Below, piece after piece: positions 33,981 to 42,516 of a DNA stretch of 64,000 nucleotides (its first letter is position 1; each line of letters opens with the position of its first letter). The translations under genes were made by a program, and so were the position numbers. The stretch spans positions 4,092,001 to 4,156,000 of the forward strand of contig OZ244776.1 in NCBI GenBank assembly GCA_965219515.1. Reading direction: 5' to 3'. A model generated the notes under the pieces. It was given only the letters and a program-made list of their open reading frames with translations. It was not told the DNA's origin and did not search any database. Origin of the DNA: Ilyomonas sp965219515 (GTDB taxonomy: Bacteria > Bacteroidota > Bacteroidia > Chitinophagales > Chitinophagaceae).

Positions 33981-36900
33981 ATGGCAATTAGAAAAGACAA
34001 TCGTCCCCGGGCCTCCTTTTCCAAAATTACAATTGGGCTGGCAAGCCCCGATAGTATTCTGGAACGCAGTTTTGGCGAAGTTTTAAAACCCGAAACCATT
34101 AATTATCGCACGTATAAGCCCGAACGCGATGGCTTGTTTTGCGAGCGCATATTTGGTCCGGTAAAAGACTATGAATGCGCCTGTGGCAAATACAAGCGCA
34201 TTCGGTATAAAGGCATTGTGTGCGATCGTTGCGGTGTGGAAGTAACCGAAAAAAAGGTGCGCCGCGAAAGAATGGGGCACATCAAATTAGTTGTTCCCGT
34301 TGTTCATATCTGGTATTTTAAAAGCTTGCCTAACAAAATTGGTTATTTGCTTGGCATGAGTTCTAAAAAGCTGGAAAGTATTGTGTATTATGAAAGATAT
34401 GCCGTAATTCAATCAGGCATTCGTGAAGATAAGGGCTTGCAGCCTGGCGACTTGCTTACAGAAGAGGAATATCTCGAAATTATTGATAATCTGCCTAAAG
34501 ACAATCAGTTTTTAACAGATGAAGATCCGCAGAAGTTCATTGCCAAAATGGGTGCGGAAGCAGTGCATGATTTATTGTCAAGAATTGATCTGGATAGTTT
34601 GAGCTTTACGCTTCGCAATGCAGCAGCTAACGAAACGTCTCAGCAGCGTAAAGCCGATGCGTTAAAGCGCCTGAGTGTTGTGGAATCTTTTCGCGACGCC
34701 TCAACCCGCATTACCAATCAGCCGCAATGGATGGTGATGCAATATATTCCGGTAATTCCGCCGGAACTGCGCCCGCTGGTTCCTTTGGATGGCGGTCGTT
34801 TCGCATCTTCTGATTTGAACGATTTGTATCGCCGTGTAATCATCCGCAACAATCGTTTGAAGCGTTTACTTGAAATTAAAGCGCCGGAAGTAATTCTCCG
34901 AAATGAAAAGCGTATGCTTCAGGAAGCGGTTGACAGCTTGTTTGACAACAGTCGTAAATCGAATGCCGTAAAAGCAGAAGGCGGACGCGCATTAAAATCT
35001 TTGTCTGATGTTTTAAAAGGCAAGCAAGGTCGTTTTCGCCAGAACTTGTTAGGTAAGCGTGTTGACTATTCAGGTCGTTCGGTTATCGTGGTAGGTCCTG
35101 AATTAAAGATGCAGGAATGCGGTTTGCCGAAAGATATGGCTGCTGAGTTGTTCAAGCCGTTTATCATTCGTAAATTGATTGAACGGGGTGTTGTAAAAAC
35201 GGTGAAATCGGCTAAGAAATTGGTTGATAAAAAAGAAGCCATTGTTTGGGACATTCTCGAAAATATATTAAAAGGTCATCCGGTTTTATTAAACCGTGCG
35301 CCAACATTGCACCGCTTATCCATTCAGGCATTTCAACCGCGCCTCGTAGAAGGTAAAGCCATACAGCTTCATCCGCTGGTAACGGCAGCATTTAATGCCG
35401 ACTTTGACGGCGACCAGATGGCGGTTCACGTGCCGCTTAGCAGTGCAGCCATTTTGGAAGCACAGTTATTGATGCTGTCGTCTCACAACATTTTGAATCC
35501 GCAAAATGGTACGCCTATCACACTGCCTTCGCAGGACATGGTGTTGGGCTTGTATTATATTACCAAAGGCAGAAAAAGTTTGGACGGAGAAGTGGTGAAA
35601 GGAGAGGGAAAAGCTTTTTACAGCACAGATGAGGTGTTGATTGCCTATAATGAAAATCAGATTGATCTTCATGCAAATATTAAAGTGAGGACATCTGTAC
35701 GCGAAAATGGCGAACTGAAAAAGAAACTGTTAGATACAACCGTTGGCCGCGTTTTGTTTAATCAATTCGTACCGGTTGAAGTTGGTTATATAAATGCCTT
35801 GCTGACTAAAAAAAGTCTTCGGGAAATCATTGGTGATATTATCAAGATTACCGATGTTCCGAAAACAGCGAAGTTTTTAGATGACATTAAACAACTTGGC
35901 TTCCGTATGGCATTTCGTGGCGGATTGTCTTTTAATGTGAATGATCTTATCATACCTGAAATTCGTAACGAACTTCTTGATCAGGCCAAAGTAGAAGTAG
36001 ATGAAGTATGGGAAAGCTACAACATGGGGTTGATTACCAACAACGAGCGTTACAACCAGGTTATTGACATCTGGAGCCGCGTGGATACCCGCATTACCGA
36101 AACACTGATTCGCGAAATGGCAACTGACAAACAAGGGTTCAACTCTGTTTTTATGATGCTCGATTCCGGTGCCCGCGGTAGCAAACAGCAGGTAAAACAG
36201 TTGGCCGGTATCAGAGGATTGATGGCAAAACCGCGTAAATCAGGTTCTACCGGTTCTGAAATTATTGAAAACCCGATTCTTTCCAACTTTAAAGGCGGAT
36301 TGAACGTGTTGGATTACTTTATTTCTACGCATGGTGCGCGTAAAGGTCTTGCCGATACCGCATTAAAAACAGCCGATGCCGGTTACTTAACCCGTCGTTT
36401 GGTTGACGTTGCGCAGGATGTAGTAATTAACGAAGAAGATTGCGGAACGCTTCGTGGCATTGCAACAACAGCTTTAAAAGATAACGAAGATATTATTGAG
36501 CCGCTGGCAGACAGGATTATCGGCAGAACGTCTTTGCACGATGTATTTAGTCCGCTTACAGATGAAATGATTGTTAATGCAGGCGAAGAAATTACGGTTG
36601 ACATAGCAAAATCTATTGAAGATGCCGGTATTGAAACGGTAGAAATCCGCTCAGTGCTTACCTGCGAAAGCAAACGTGGCGTTTGCGTAAAATGTTATGG
36701 TAAAAACTTAGCCACCGGTTATATGGCGCAGCGTGGCGATGCCGTTGGCATTATCGCAGCGCAATCAATTGGTGAGCCGGGCACACAGCTTACGCTTCGT
36801 ACTTTCCACGTGGGTGGTATTGCCGGTTCTTCCTCCATTGAATCTACCTTGCCTGCCAAATTTGATGGCACCATTCAGTTTGACGGGTTGCGTACCGTAG

Positions 36901-38270
36901 AAGCGTTAAACAATGAAGGCCAAAAAATTCAGGTTGTAATTGGCCGCACCGGCGAAGTTAGAATCATGGATGTAAAAAATGATCGCCTTCTTATTACCAA
37001 TAACATTCCTTATGCGGCAACATTAAATGTAAAAGATGGTCAGCAGGTAAAGAAAGGAGATGTTATTTGTACTTGGGATCCGTTTAATAATGTGGTGGTT
37101 TCTGAAATGGCCGGTGAAATTAAGTTTGAAAATATACTTGACGGCTTTACTTTCCGCGAAGAAGCCGATGAACAAACAGGTCATCGCGATAAAGTAATTA
37201 TCGAAACAAAAGATAAAACCAAGATTCCGGGCATTATTGTAGAAGGTTCGGAAATAAGAAATTATAATTTACCGGTTGGCAGCCGTCTGATTGTAGAAGA
37301 CGGTGAAAAAGTAAAAGGCGGTCAGGTAATTGTAAAAATTCCGCGTACGCTGCGCAAATCCGGCGATATCACAGGTGGTCTTCCGCGTGTAACAGAATTG
37401 TTCGAAGCGCGTAACCCAAGTAATCCGGCTATCGTTTGCGAGATTGATGGCGTAGTAGCTTTTGGTAATGTAAAACGCGGTAACCGCGAAATTGTGGTAG
37501 AAGCCAGGGATGGCGTAGTCAAAAAATATCTGGTTCCGCTAACCCGGCAGATTCTGGTGCAGGATGGCGACTTTGTAAAAGCCGGTACTGCTTTATCTGA
37601 TGGTCAAACGGCTCCTGCCGATATTCTTTCTATCAAAGGACCTTTCGCCGTTCAGGAATATGTGGTAAATGAAATTCAGGAAGTATATCGCCTTCAGGGT
37701 GTGAAGATCAACGACAAGCACATTGAAGTGATCGTTCGCCAGATGATGAAAAAGGTTGAAATTGTTGATGCCGGCGATACCCGCTTCCTGGAAGAAGATC
37801 TGGAAGACAGGTTTGACTTTAACGAAGAAAACGATCGCATTTTTGATAAAAAAGTGATTACGGAATCTGGCGAAAGCGCGAGATTAAAAGTAGGGCAAAT
37901 TGTTAGCGTTCGCGAATTGCGGGAAGAAAATTCTTTGCTTCGCCGCGCCGACAAAAAGCTGGTGGAAGTGCGTGATGCGCAACCCGCTACCGCACAACCT
38001 GTGTTGTTAGGCATCACCAAAGCATCGCTTGGTGTACAAAGCTGGATATCTGCCGCTTCGTTCCAGGAAACAACCAAAGTTCTGAGTTCAGCAGCCATTC
38101 AAGGTAAATCAGATGACATGCTTGGCTTGAAAGAAAACGTAATTACCGGTCATGCAATACCTGCAGGTACCGGCTTGCGCGATTTTGATAACCTGATTGT
38201 AGGCAGCAAGGAAGAATATGAATTGCTGACAACAGCCAAGGAAGCCATGAGCTTTGATGAGGAAGAATAA
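33981..38270 (+). CDS. rpoC: DNA-directed RNA polymerase subunit beta'
   Basis: Catalytic beta' subunit of 1429 residues, full length. It has the N-terminal zinc-binding Cys cluster (YECACGKYK to CDRCGVEV, about residues 64-88), the catalytic NADFDGDQMAVH (three Asp binding Mg), the trigger-loop region with GEPGTQLTLRTFH and the second zinc site (CESKRGVCVKC). The gene normally follows rpoB, but here a 600-base noncoding gap and then an opposite-strand regulator precede it, so it appears to be transcribed on its own. It ends in a strong terminator. Confidence 0.98.
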   Translation: MAIRKDNRPRASFSKITIGLASPDSILERSFGEVLKPETINYRTYKPERDGLFCERIFGPVKDYECACGKYKRIRYKGIVCDRCGVEVTEKKVRRERMGHIKLVVPVVHIWYFKSLPNKIGYLLGMSSKKLESIVYYERYAVIQSGIREDKGLQPGDLLTEEEYLEIIDNLPKDNQFLTDEDPQKFIAKMGAEAVHDLLSRIDLDSLSFTLRNAAANETSQQRKADALKRLSVVESFRDASTRITNQPQWMVMQYIPVIPPELRPLVPLDGGRFASSDLNDLYRRVIIRNNRLKRLLEIKAPEVILRNEKRMLQEAVDSLFDNSRKSNAVKAEGGRALKSLSDVLKGKQGRFRQNLLGKRVDYSGRSVIVVGPELKMQECGLPKDMAAELFKPFIIRKLIERGVVKTVKSAKKLVDKKEAIVWDILENILKGHPVLLNRAPTLHRLSIQAFQPRLVEGKAIQLHPLVTAAFNADFDGDQMAVHVPLSSAAILEAQLLMLSSHNILNPQNGTPITLPSQDMVLGLYYITKGRKSLDGEVVKGEGKAFYSTDEVLIAYNENQIDLHANIKVRTSVRENGELKKKLLDTTVGRVLFNQFVPVEVGYINALLTKKSLREIIGDIIKITDVPKTAKFLDDIKQLGFRMAFRGGLSFNVNDLIIPEIRNELLDQAKVEVDEVWESYNMGLITNNERYNQVIDIWSRVDTRITETLIREMATDKQGFNSVFMMLDSGARGSKQQVKQLAGIRGLMAKPRKSGSTGSEIIENPILSNFKGGLNVLDYFISTHGARKGLADTALKTADAGYLTRRLVDVAQDVVINEEDCGTLRGIATTALKDNEDIIEPLADRIIGRTSLHDVFSPLTDEMIVNAGEEITVDIAKSIEDAGIETVEIRSVLTCESKRGVCVKCYGKNLATGYMAQRGDAVGIIAAQSIGEPGTQLTLRTFHVGGIAGSSSIESTLPAKFDGTIQFDGLRTVEALNNEGQKIQVVIGRTGEVRIMDVKNDRLLITNNIPYAATLNVKDGQQVKKGDVICTWDPFNNVVVSEMAGEIKFENILDGFTFREEADEQTGHRDKVIIETKDKTKIPGIIVEGSEIRNYNLPVGSRLIVEDGEKVKGGQVIVKIPRTLRKSGDITGGLPRVTELFEARNPSNPAIVCEIDGVVAFGNVKRGNREIVVEARDGVVKKYLVPLTRQILVQDGDFVKAGTALSDGQTAPADILSIKGPFAVQEYVVNEIQEVYRLQGVKINDKHIEVIVRQMMKKVEIVDAGDTRFLEEDLEDRFDFNEENDRIFDKKVITESGESARLKVGQIVSVRELREENSLLRRADKKLVEVRDAQPATAQPVLLGITKASLGVQSWISAASFQETTKVLSSAAIQGKSDDMLGLKENVITGHAIPAGTGLRDFDNLIVGSKEEYELLTTAKEAMSFDEEE

Positions 38271-38292
38271 TTTTATATAGCATCAGATAACC

Positions 38293-38329
38293 AAAAAGCA
38301 GGAAGAACAATAACTTCCTGCTTTTTTTA
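38293..38329 (+). terminator. Terminator after rpoC
   Basis: A perfect 13-base stem AAAAAGCAGGAAG/CTTCCTGCTTTTT with an 8-base loop and extra Ts, 23 bases after the rpoC stop. Confidence 0.92.
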
Positions 38330-38377
38330 TGAATCACTCAATTTCTGTCTTTATATTCATTTGTAAAATAAAACTAC

Positions 38378-38929
38378 ATGACTACAATTGCAAAACCCCG
38401 GGCGGGAATGTTTAAGCCATTTTCCGGCGCGTATATTAATCTGGTTCAGGATAACATTTCGGTAGATGAACTACATACGGCATGGATTACAATGAAAGTA
38501 TTTCTGTTATCACTGCCAAAAGACAAATGGGAATACAGGTATGCCGAAGACAAATGGACGTTAAAAGAAATGCTGGTGCATATGATAGATACGGAACGTA
38601 TTTTTGGTTATCGCGCATTGCGAATGGGAAGAAATGATAAAATGCCGATGCCTGGTTTTGAACAAAATGAGTATGTGCCTTACAGCAAAGCAAACAGCAG
38701 AAGTGTTGACAATATTATCAATGAATTTGAAGCTGTAAGAATGAGCACTTGTCTGTTATTTGCAAATTTTGATGATTCTGTCTGGGACAGATTTGCTTTG
38801 GTTGACAATCATCCGGTAAGTGTACGGGCACTTTTATACCTGATTGTTGGTCATGCACTGCATCATGTAAATGTGATAAAGGAAAAATATTTATCACAGA
38901 AGCATAGATTAATTTATCTTCCTCAATAG
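38378..38929 (+). CDS. DinB-family protein
   Basis: A 183-residue four-helix-bundle DinB/YfiT-like protein. The three metal-ligand His expected are present: MLVHMIDTERIFGYR (about residue 67) and GHALHHVNVIKEKYL (about 161-165). Family members include damage-induced proteins and thiol-dependent transferases using bacillithiol or mycothiol; the substrate is unknown here. Its last 21 bases overlap the end of the convergent methyltransferase gene. Confidence 0.88.
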   Translation: MTTIAKPRAGMFKPFSGAYINLVQDNISVDELHTAWITMKVFLLSLPKDKWEYRYAEDKWTLKEMLVHMIDTERIFGYRALRMGRNDKMPMPGFEQNEYVPYSKANSRSVDNIINEFEAVRMSTCLLFANFDDSVWDRFALVDNHPVSVRALLYLIVGHALHHVNVIKEKYLSQKHRLIYLPQ

Positions 38930-39538
38930 CAGCGCTAAAATTCTCGGAATTCCATTTTTGTTATCGTCATCAAAATATTCTTTCAACTCAACCAAAGACA
39001 AACCATATTTTTTAGCGAATTCCGAAAAATCAGAAATATGATGGTTGAAACAAGGCACTATATGCAAGCCTTCTTCCGTTTCAAATCTGGCTTTTGTACC
39101 GGCGTATTGTTTAAAAGGATGCAGCTCACCGATATATACATGTCCGTTCTTTGCAAGAAAAGCTGATGTTTTTTCAAAAACGGGTTCTAAGTTTTCAATA
39201 TGCTCCAACACAAGGCTGAACGTTATCAAATCAAATTCGCCGGAAGCAAACGTCCATTCTTTCGTAATGTCTGCCTGCAAAAAATGAACAGCGTCCGAAT
39301 CAATCTTTTCTTTTGCCTTTGCCAGCATTTCATCCGATAAGTCAACAGCTGTAACGGTTTTCGCCTTTGTCATCAGCCACTGTGTATTCTTCCCCGTTCC
39401 GCAGCCAATTTCAAGACAATTTGTAAAGGAAATTCCGGTTAAAGTTTCGCGCAGCGCCGTTGCTTCTCTATCTCTTGTTTTATTGTTGTTGGTATCATAT
39501 TGCGAAGCCCAACTATTGTATGCCTCTTGCGTAGTCAT
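38909..39538 (-). CDS. Class I SAM-dependent methyltransferase
   Basis: A 209-residue enzyme with the SAM-binding motif I LEIGCGTGKNT (about residues 41-51), motif II acid VTAVDLSDEML, motif III HFLQADITKEW, and the post-motif FDLITFSLVLEHIENLE. It is of the Methyltransf_11/25 type acting on small molecules. The substrate cannot be read from sequence. It lies 27 bases downstream of the rhodanese gene on the same strand, so it may be the last gene of the ddl-PASTA-rhodanese transcript. Confidence 0.88.
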   Translation of the reverse strand: MTTQEAYNSWASQYDTNNNKTRDREATALRETLTGISFTNCLEIGCGTGKNTQWLMTKAKTVTAVDLSDEMLAKAKEKIDSDAVHFLQADITKEWTFASGEFDLITFSLVLEHIENLEPVFEKTSAFLAKNGHVYIGELHPFKQYAGTKARFETEEGLHIVPCFNHHISDFSEFAKKYGLSLVELKEYFDDDNKNGIPRILALLLRKIN

Positions 39539-39565
39539 CTCAGTTCTTTTTTATCAGGAAAAACT

Positions 39566-39886
39566 TTACTCCGGTTTGCCAAAGTTTTTATGATTCCAAT
39601 CCAGCATACCGCCAACCAGGTTTTTTACATTGGTGTAACCTAACATTTCAAGTACGTGTGTTGCAATGCCACTGCGGTTTCCGCTGCGACAGTAAATGAT
39701 AATTTCATCGTTTTTATTCCAATCATCTAACTCATCAATCTGCACGGCCTGTATATTACCAACAGGAATATGCCTGCCGCCAATATTAAAGTCAGCTCTT
39801 TCATAATCTTCCCTTACATCTAAAAGATGAGGATGCTCGCCGTTATCCAGCCGGGCTTTCAATTCGTCTGTTGTAATGGTGTTCAT
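39566..39886 (-). CDS. Rhodanese-like domain protein
   Basis: A single-domain sulfurtransferase of 106 residues from the ATG at 39886 (MNTITTDELKARL). The longer reading from 39913 would overlap the PASTA gene and adds nine non-conserved residues. The active-site loop CRSGNRSG (Cys about residue 63) is intact, and LLDVREDYE is the conserved N-terminal motif. It may carry persulfide sulfur; the acceptor is unknown. It lies 13 bases after the PASTA protein gene. Confidence 0.9.
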   Translation of the reverse strand: MNTITTDELKARLDNGEHPHLLDVREDYERADFNIGGRHIPVGNIQAVQIDELDDWNKNDEIIIYCRSGNRSGIATHVLEMLGYTNVKNLVGGMLDWNHKNFGKPE

Positions 39887-39899
39887 AAATAAAAAGTTA

Positions 39900-40730
39900 T
39901 TATTGATTTTCAAAATCCGGTGCCGGCGCTTCTGCGGTATCTGTAATGGGTTGCGTGGCGCTTAAATACACATCTACCACCTGACCGGGATGAATTTTAT
40001 TCTTCTTCATCATTCCTTCGGCATCAGCTGATTTATCGGTCGGGTTTTGCCGGTACACATACGCATTCTCCGGATCTCTGATCCCGGCATCAGGCACTAT
40101 GGCGCCCAACCCGATTGTAAGGCTTTGCAAATAACTGCGGGCATCCGAAAGCGTCATGCCAATGATATTCGGCACATTCATCAAAACATTGCCTACACCA
40201 TCGCCAAGCACCAGCGTAATGCTGCTGCCCATACTCACTTTTGCACCCGGGGCCAACGGTTTGCCTTTGTATTGCTGCTCCAGCACCGAATTGCGCGCAA
40301 TATCCGGCCGGTATGCAGTATCGCCGAGACGGAGGCTCAGGCTTTGCAGGTACATCTGTGCACTTTGAAAAGAAAAGCCGCGCAAATCGGGCATTTCTAC
40401 CATCGGTGCTACGCTTCGGTTTACCGTAAGATAAACGGTACGATTCTTTTTTACGATGGCTGCCGCATCGGGCGACTGTCTTATAACAGAAGCTTTTACA
40501 GCCGTGTCTATATAAACCGAATCTACCACTTCCACTGCAAAACCCTGCGCTTTTAACAGCTGCGTTGCGTCGGCAACATTTTTTCCCGTTACCGGCGGCA
40601 CCGAAACATCTTCGTTATGATGCGTAATCCACTCTAACGAATTAAAAAAAAGAAATATAATCAGTATAACCAGCAGCAAAGCGATCAGCAGGTTGATCCA
40701 GAAATTCGGTTTTTTTATAAATGTAAACAA
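39900..40730 (-). CDS. Membrane-anchored PASTA-domain protein
   Basis: A 276-residue protein. A single membrane segment near residues 10-31 (FWINLLIALLLVILIIFLFF) anchors three PASTA repeats (about residues 42-110, 112-182 and 188-262; VPPVTGKNVADATQLL, MPDLRGFSFQSAQMYL, VPNIIGMTLSDARSYL). PASTA repeats bind peptidoglycan or muropeptides. There is no kinase or penicillin-binding domain, unlike the Ser/Thr kinases of Firmicutes, so this is the stand-alone form commonly next to ddl in Bacteroidota. The ddl gene lies 35 bases upstream on the same strand. Confidence 0.92.
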   Translation of the reverse strand: MFTFIKKPNFWINLLIALLLVILIIFLFFNSLEWITHHNEDVSVPPVTGKNVADATQLLKAQGFAVEVVDSVYIDTAVKASVIRQSPDAAAIVKKNRTVYLTVNRSVAPMVEMPDLRGFSFQSAQMYLQSLSLRLGDTAYRPDIARNSVLEQQYKGKPLAPGAKVSMGSSITLVLGDGVGNVLMNVPNIIGMTLSDARSYLQSLTIGLGAIVPDAGIRDPENAYVYRQNPTDKSADAEGMMKKNKIHPGQVVDVYLSATQPITDTAEAPAPDFENQ

Positions 40731-40765
40731 TGTATAATCTGAATTAAGTAAATGAAAGGATAAGC

Positions 40766-41755
40766 TTACAATTTTTTTAATAACGCCTGCTGAAGAATTA
40801 TGGTATAAAATTCTTTTAATGTCATTCCGGCTTGTTGCACCTGCTGCGGAACTATGCTTGCCTCGCTTTGCCCCGGCACGGTATTAATTTCAAGCATATA
40901 TGGCTCGCCTTCTTTTTCATTATAAATAAAATCTATCCGGATAACGCCGCGGCAGTTAAACACTGAGTAAATCTTCTTTGCCGCTTCCCTGATTTTATCA
41001 GCCGTTGTTTCGTCGATATCTGCCGGTGTTATTTCTTTGCTTTTACCATGATATTTCGCTTCAAAATCAAAAAAATCTTTGTCAGAAATAATTTCTGTCA
41101 TTGGCAAAGGAGTAATTTCTTTTCCGTTGTTATATACGCCGATGGTAATTTCTCTGCCCTTTATAAATTCTTCTGCCAGCACCTGGCTATCTTCCTGAAA
41201 AGCTTTATCCAGCGCAGCTTGCAAATCTTCAGCCCGGTTTACTTTGCTCATGCCGATGCTGCTGCCGCCGTTATTGGGTTTTACAAATACAGGCAAGCTG
41301 AGTTGTTGTAAAATAGCGTCTGGCGAAAGAGGAAAATGAGAAAAAAGGTGCAGCGATCGGGCAACTTTAATGCCGCTTAACGCAGCCACAGCCACGGTAT
41401 ATCGCTTGTTAAACGTGAGCGACGAAGTTGCAGCATCGCAGCTTGTGTACGGCAGATCAAGCATATCAAAATATCCCTGCAGTTTGCCATCTTCGCCCGG
41501 TGTGCCGTGTATGCACATCATTACGGCATCGAAATTCACTTTTTCGCCACTGTCTATAACAGAAAAATCGCTTCTGTTTACAGCGCTTTTCATGCCTTTG
41601 TCGTTTTCAAAAATCCATCCTTGCGGGCTGACATCTATTTTATATAGATCAAACAATCCGGCATCTGTGTTTTTCTGCATGGTAGCTGCACTCAGATAGC
41701 TGATTTCAGCTTCGCCGCTGTAACCGCCCGTTACCAAAGCAATTTTTTTCTTCAT
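40766..41755 (-). CDS. ddl: D-alanine--D-alanine ligase
   Basis: Joins two D-Ala for peptidoglycan in the cytoplasm. The ATG at 41755 (MKKKIALVTGGYSGEAEIS) gives 329 residues, matching the family; the longer reading from 41875 adds a non-conserved leader. ATP-grasp features include PVFVKPNNGGSSIGMS (about residues 139-154), AEEFIKGREITIGV, RIDFIYN and the C-terminal EINTVPGQSEASIVP that binds Mg and ATP. It probably heads the ddl-PASTA-rhodanese(-methyltransferase) transcript. Confidence 0.95.
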   Translation of the reverse strand: MKKKIALVTGGYSGEAEISYLSAATMQKNTDAGLFDLYKIDVSPQGWIFENDKGMKSAVNRSDFSVIDSGEKVNFDAVMMCIHGTPGEDGKLQGYFDMLDLPYTSCDAATSSLTFNKRYTVAVAALSGIKVARSLHLFSHFPLSPDAILQQLSLPVFVKPNNGGSSIGMSKVNRAEDLQAALDKAFQEDSQVLAEEFIKGREITIGVYNNGKEITPLPMTEIISDKDFFDFEAKYHGKSKEITPADIDETTADKIREAAKKIYSVFNCRGVIRIDFIYNEKEGEPYMLEINTVPGQSEASIVPQQVQQAGMTLKEFYTIILQQALLKKL

Positions 41756-41832
41756 AAACAAATCAATGAAAGCAAAGAAATAGAAAATGTTTGATAAGCG
41801 CAGATGAAGAACGAAACAACTCATTATTACGT

Positions 41833-41952
41833 ATGCCAATACAGGATGATGCGGATTGGCTGTTTGGGAAAACACAGGATTTTTATATGGATGAATGCGG
41901 AAACTGGAAGAAAAGGGCGGTTAACAGAATCTTGCAAGAAAACATGAAATGA
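41833..41952 (+). CDS. Possible 39-aa small ORF or gene remnant
   Basis: A short plus-strand reading (MPIQDDADWLFGKTQDFYMD, ending LQENMK) fills the gap between the ddl start and the Uma2 end. Its composition looks protein-like, with DWLFGKTQDFY and GNWKKRAV. I do not recognise a family and there is no expression signal, so it may be the remnant of a larger gene. Confidence 0.25.
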   Translation: MPIQDDADWLFGKTQDFYMDECGNWKKRAVNRILQENMK

Positions 41953-41961
41953 AGACAGGCG

Positions 41962-42498
41962 TTACCAGATTTCGCTAAAATCTATAGAAGATTTGCAATT
42001 GGTTTCTAATGAAAATGAATAAGTAAAATGTTTGCCTTTTTGCATTAGCTGATAACTCTTGTTTTCATACTCATACACTTCAACTTCCTCCGTTTCGGGA
42101 TCAACGATTAAGTAATAAGGAATCTGCTGCGTTTCGTAAATCGGGAACTTGACAAACCTGTCTTTCCCGGCCGTTGCGGGCGAAAGAATTTCAACCACAA
42201 GGGCAGGAGCGAAATCGAGAAATTTTTTATGAATCGGTTGGAAAACGATAAGCATGTCAGGTTGCAGAATGGTATCTTCATCTACTTTATAATCTATTGG
42301 CTGATACGCTTTGCAGTGTTTACATTTTTTTATAGCGAAATGAAATTCTGAATGTATAGCGCCGGCAATGCGCTGGTGTTTGGGAATGGGAGCCGGACTC
42401 ATGGCATAGGGTATGCCATGTATAATTTCCCACTGTCCTTCCCACTGAACATAATCATCATACACATAATGAGGAAGTATTTTTAAAGCCGTATTCAT
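41962..42498 (-). CDS. Uma2-family (DUF820) PD-(D/E)XK nuclease-like protein
   Basis: A 178-residue protein. The restriction-endonuclease-like core is visible: a Glu in the first helix region, QPDMLIV (Asp about residue 94), then PALVVEILSPAT (Glu-x-Leu/Lys region) and KDRFVKFPIYE, with the typical beta-strand YYLIVDPETEEVEVYEYE. Function in vivo is not established; DUF820 proteins are abundant in some genomes and only predicted nucleases. It follows dxs by 18 bases on the same strand. Confidence 0.85.
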   Translation of the reverse strand: MNTALKILPHYVYDDYVQWEGQWEIIHGIPYAMSPAPIPKHQRIAGAIHSEFHFAIKKCKHCKAYQPIDYKVDEDTILQPDMLIVFQPIHKKFLDFAPALVVEILSPATAGKDRFVKFPIYETQQIPYYLIVDPETEEVEVYEYENKSYQLMQKGKHFTYSFSLETNCKSSIDFSEIW

Positions 42499-42516
42499 AT
42501 TTTCGAAAGCAAATAA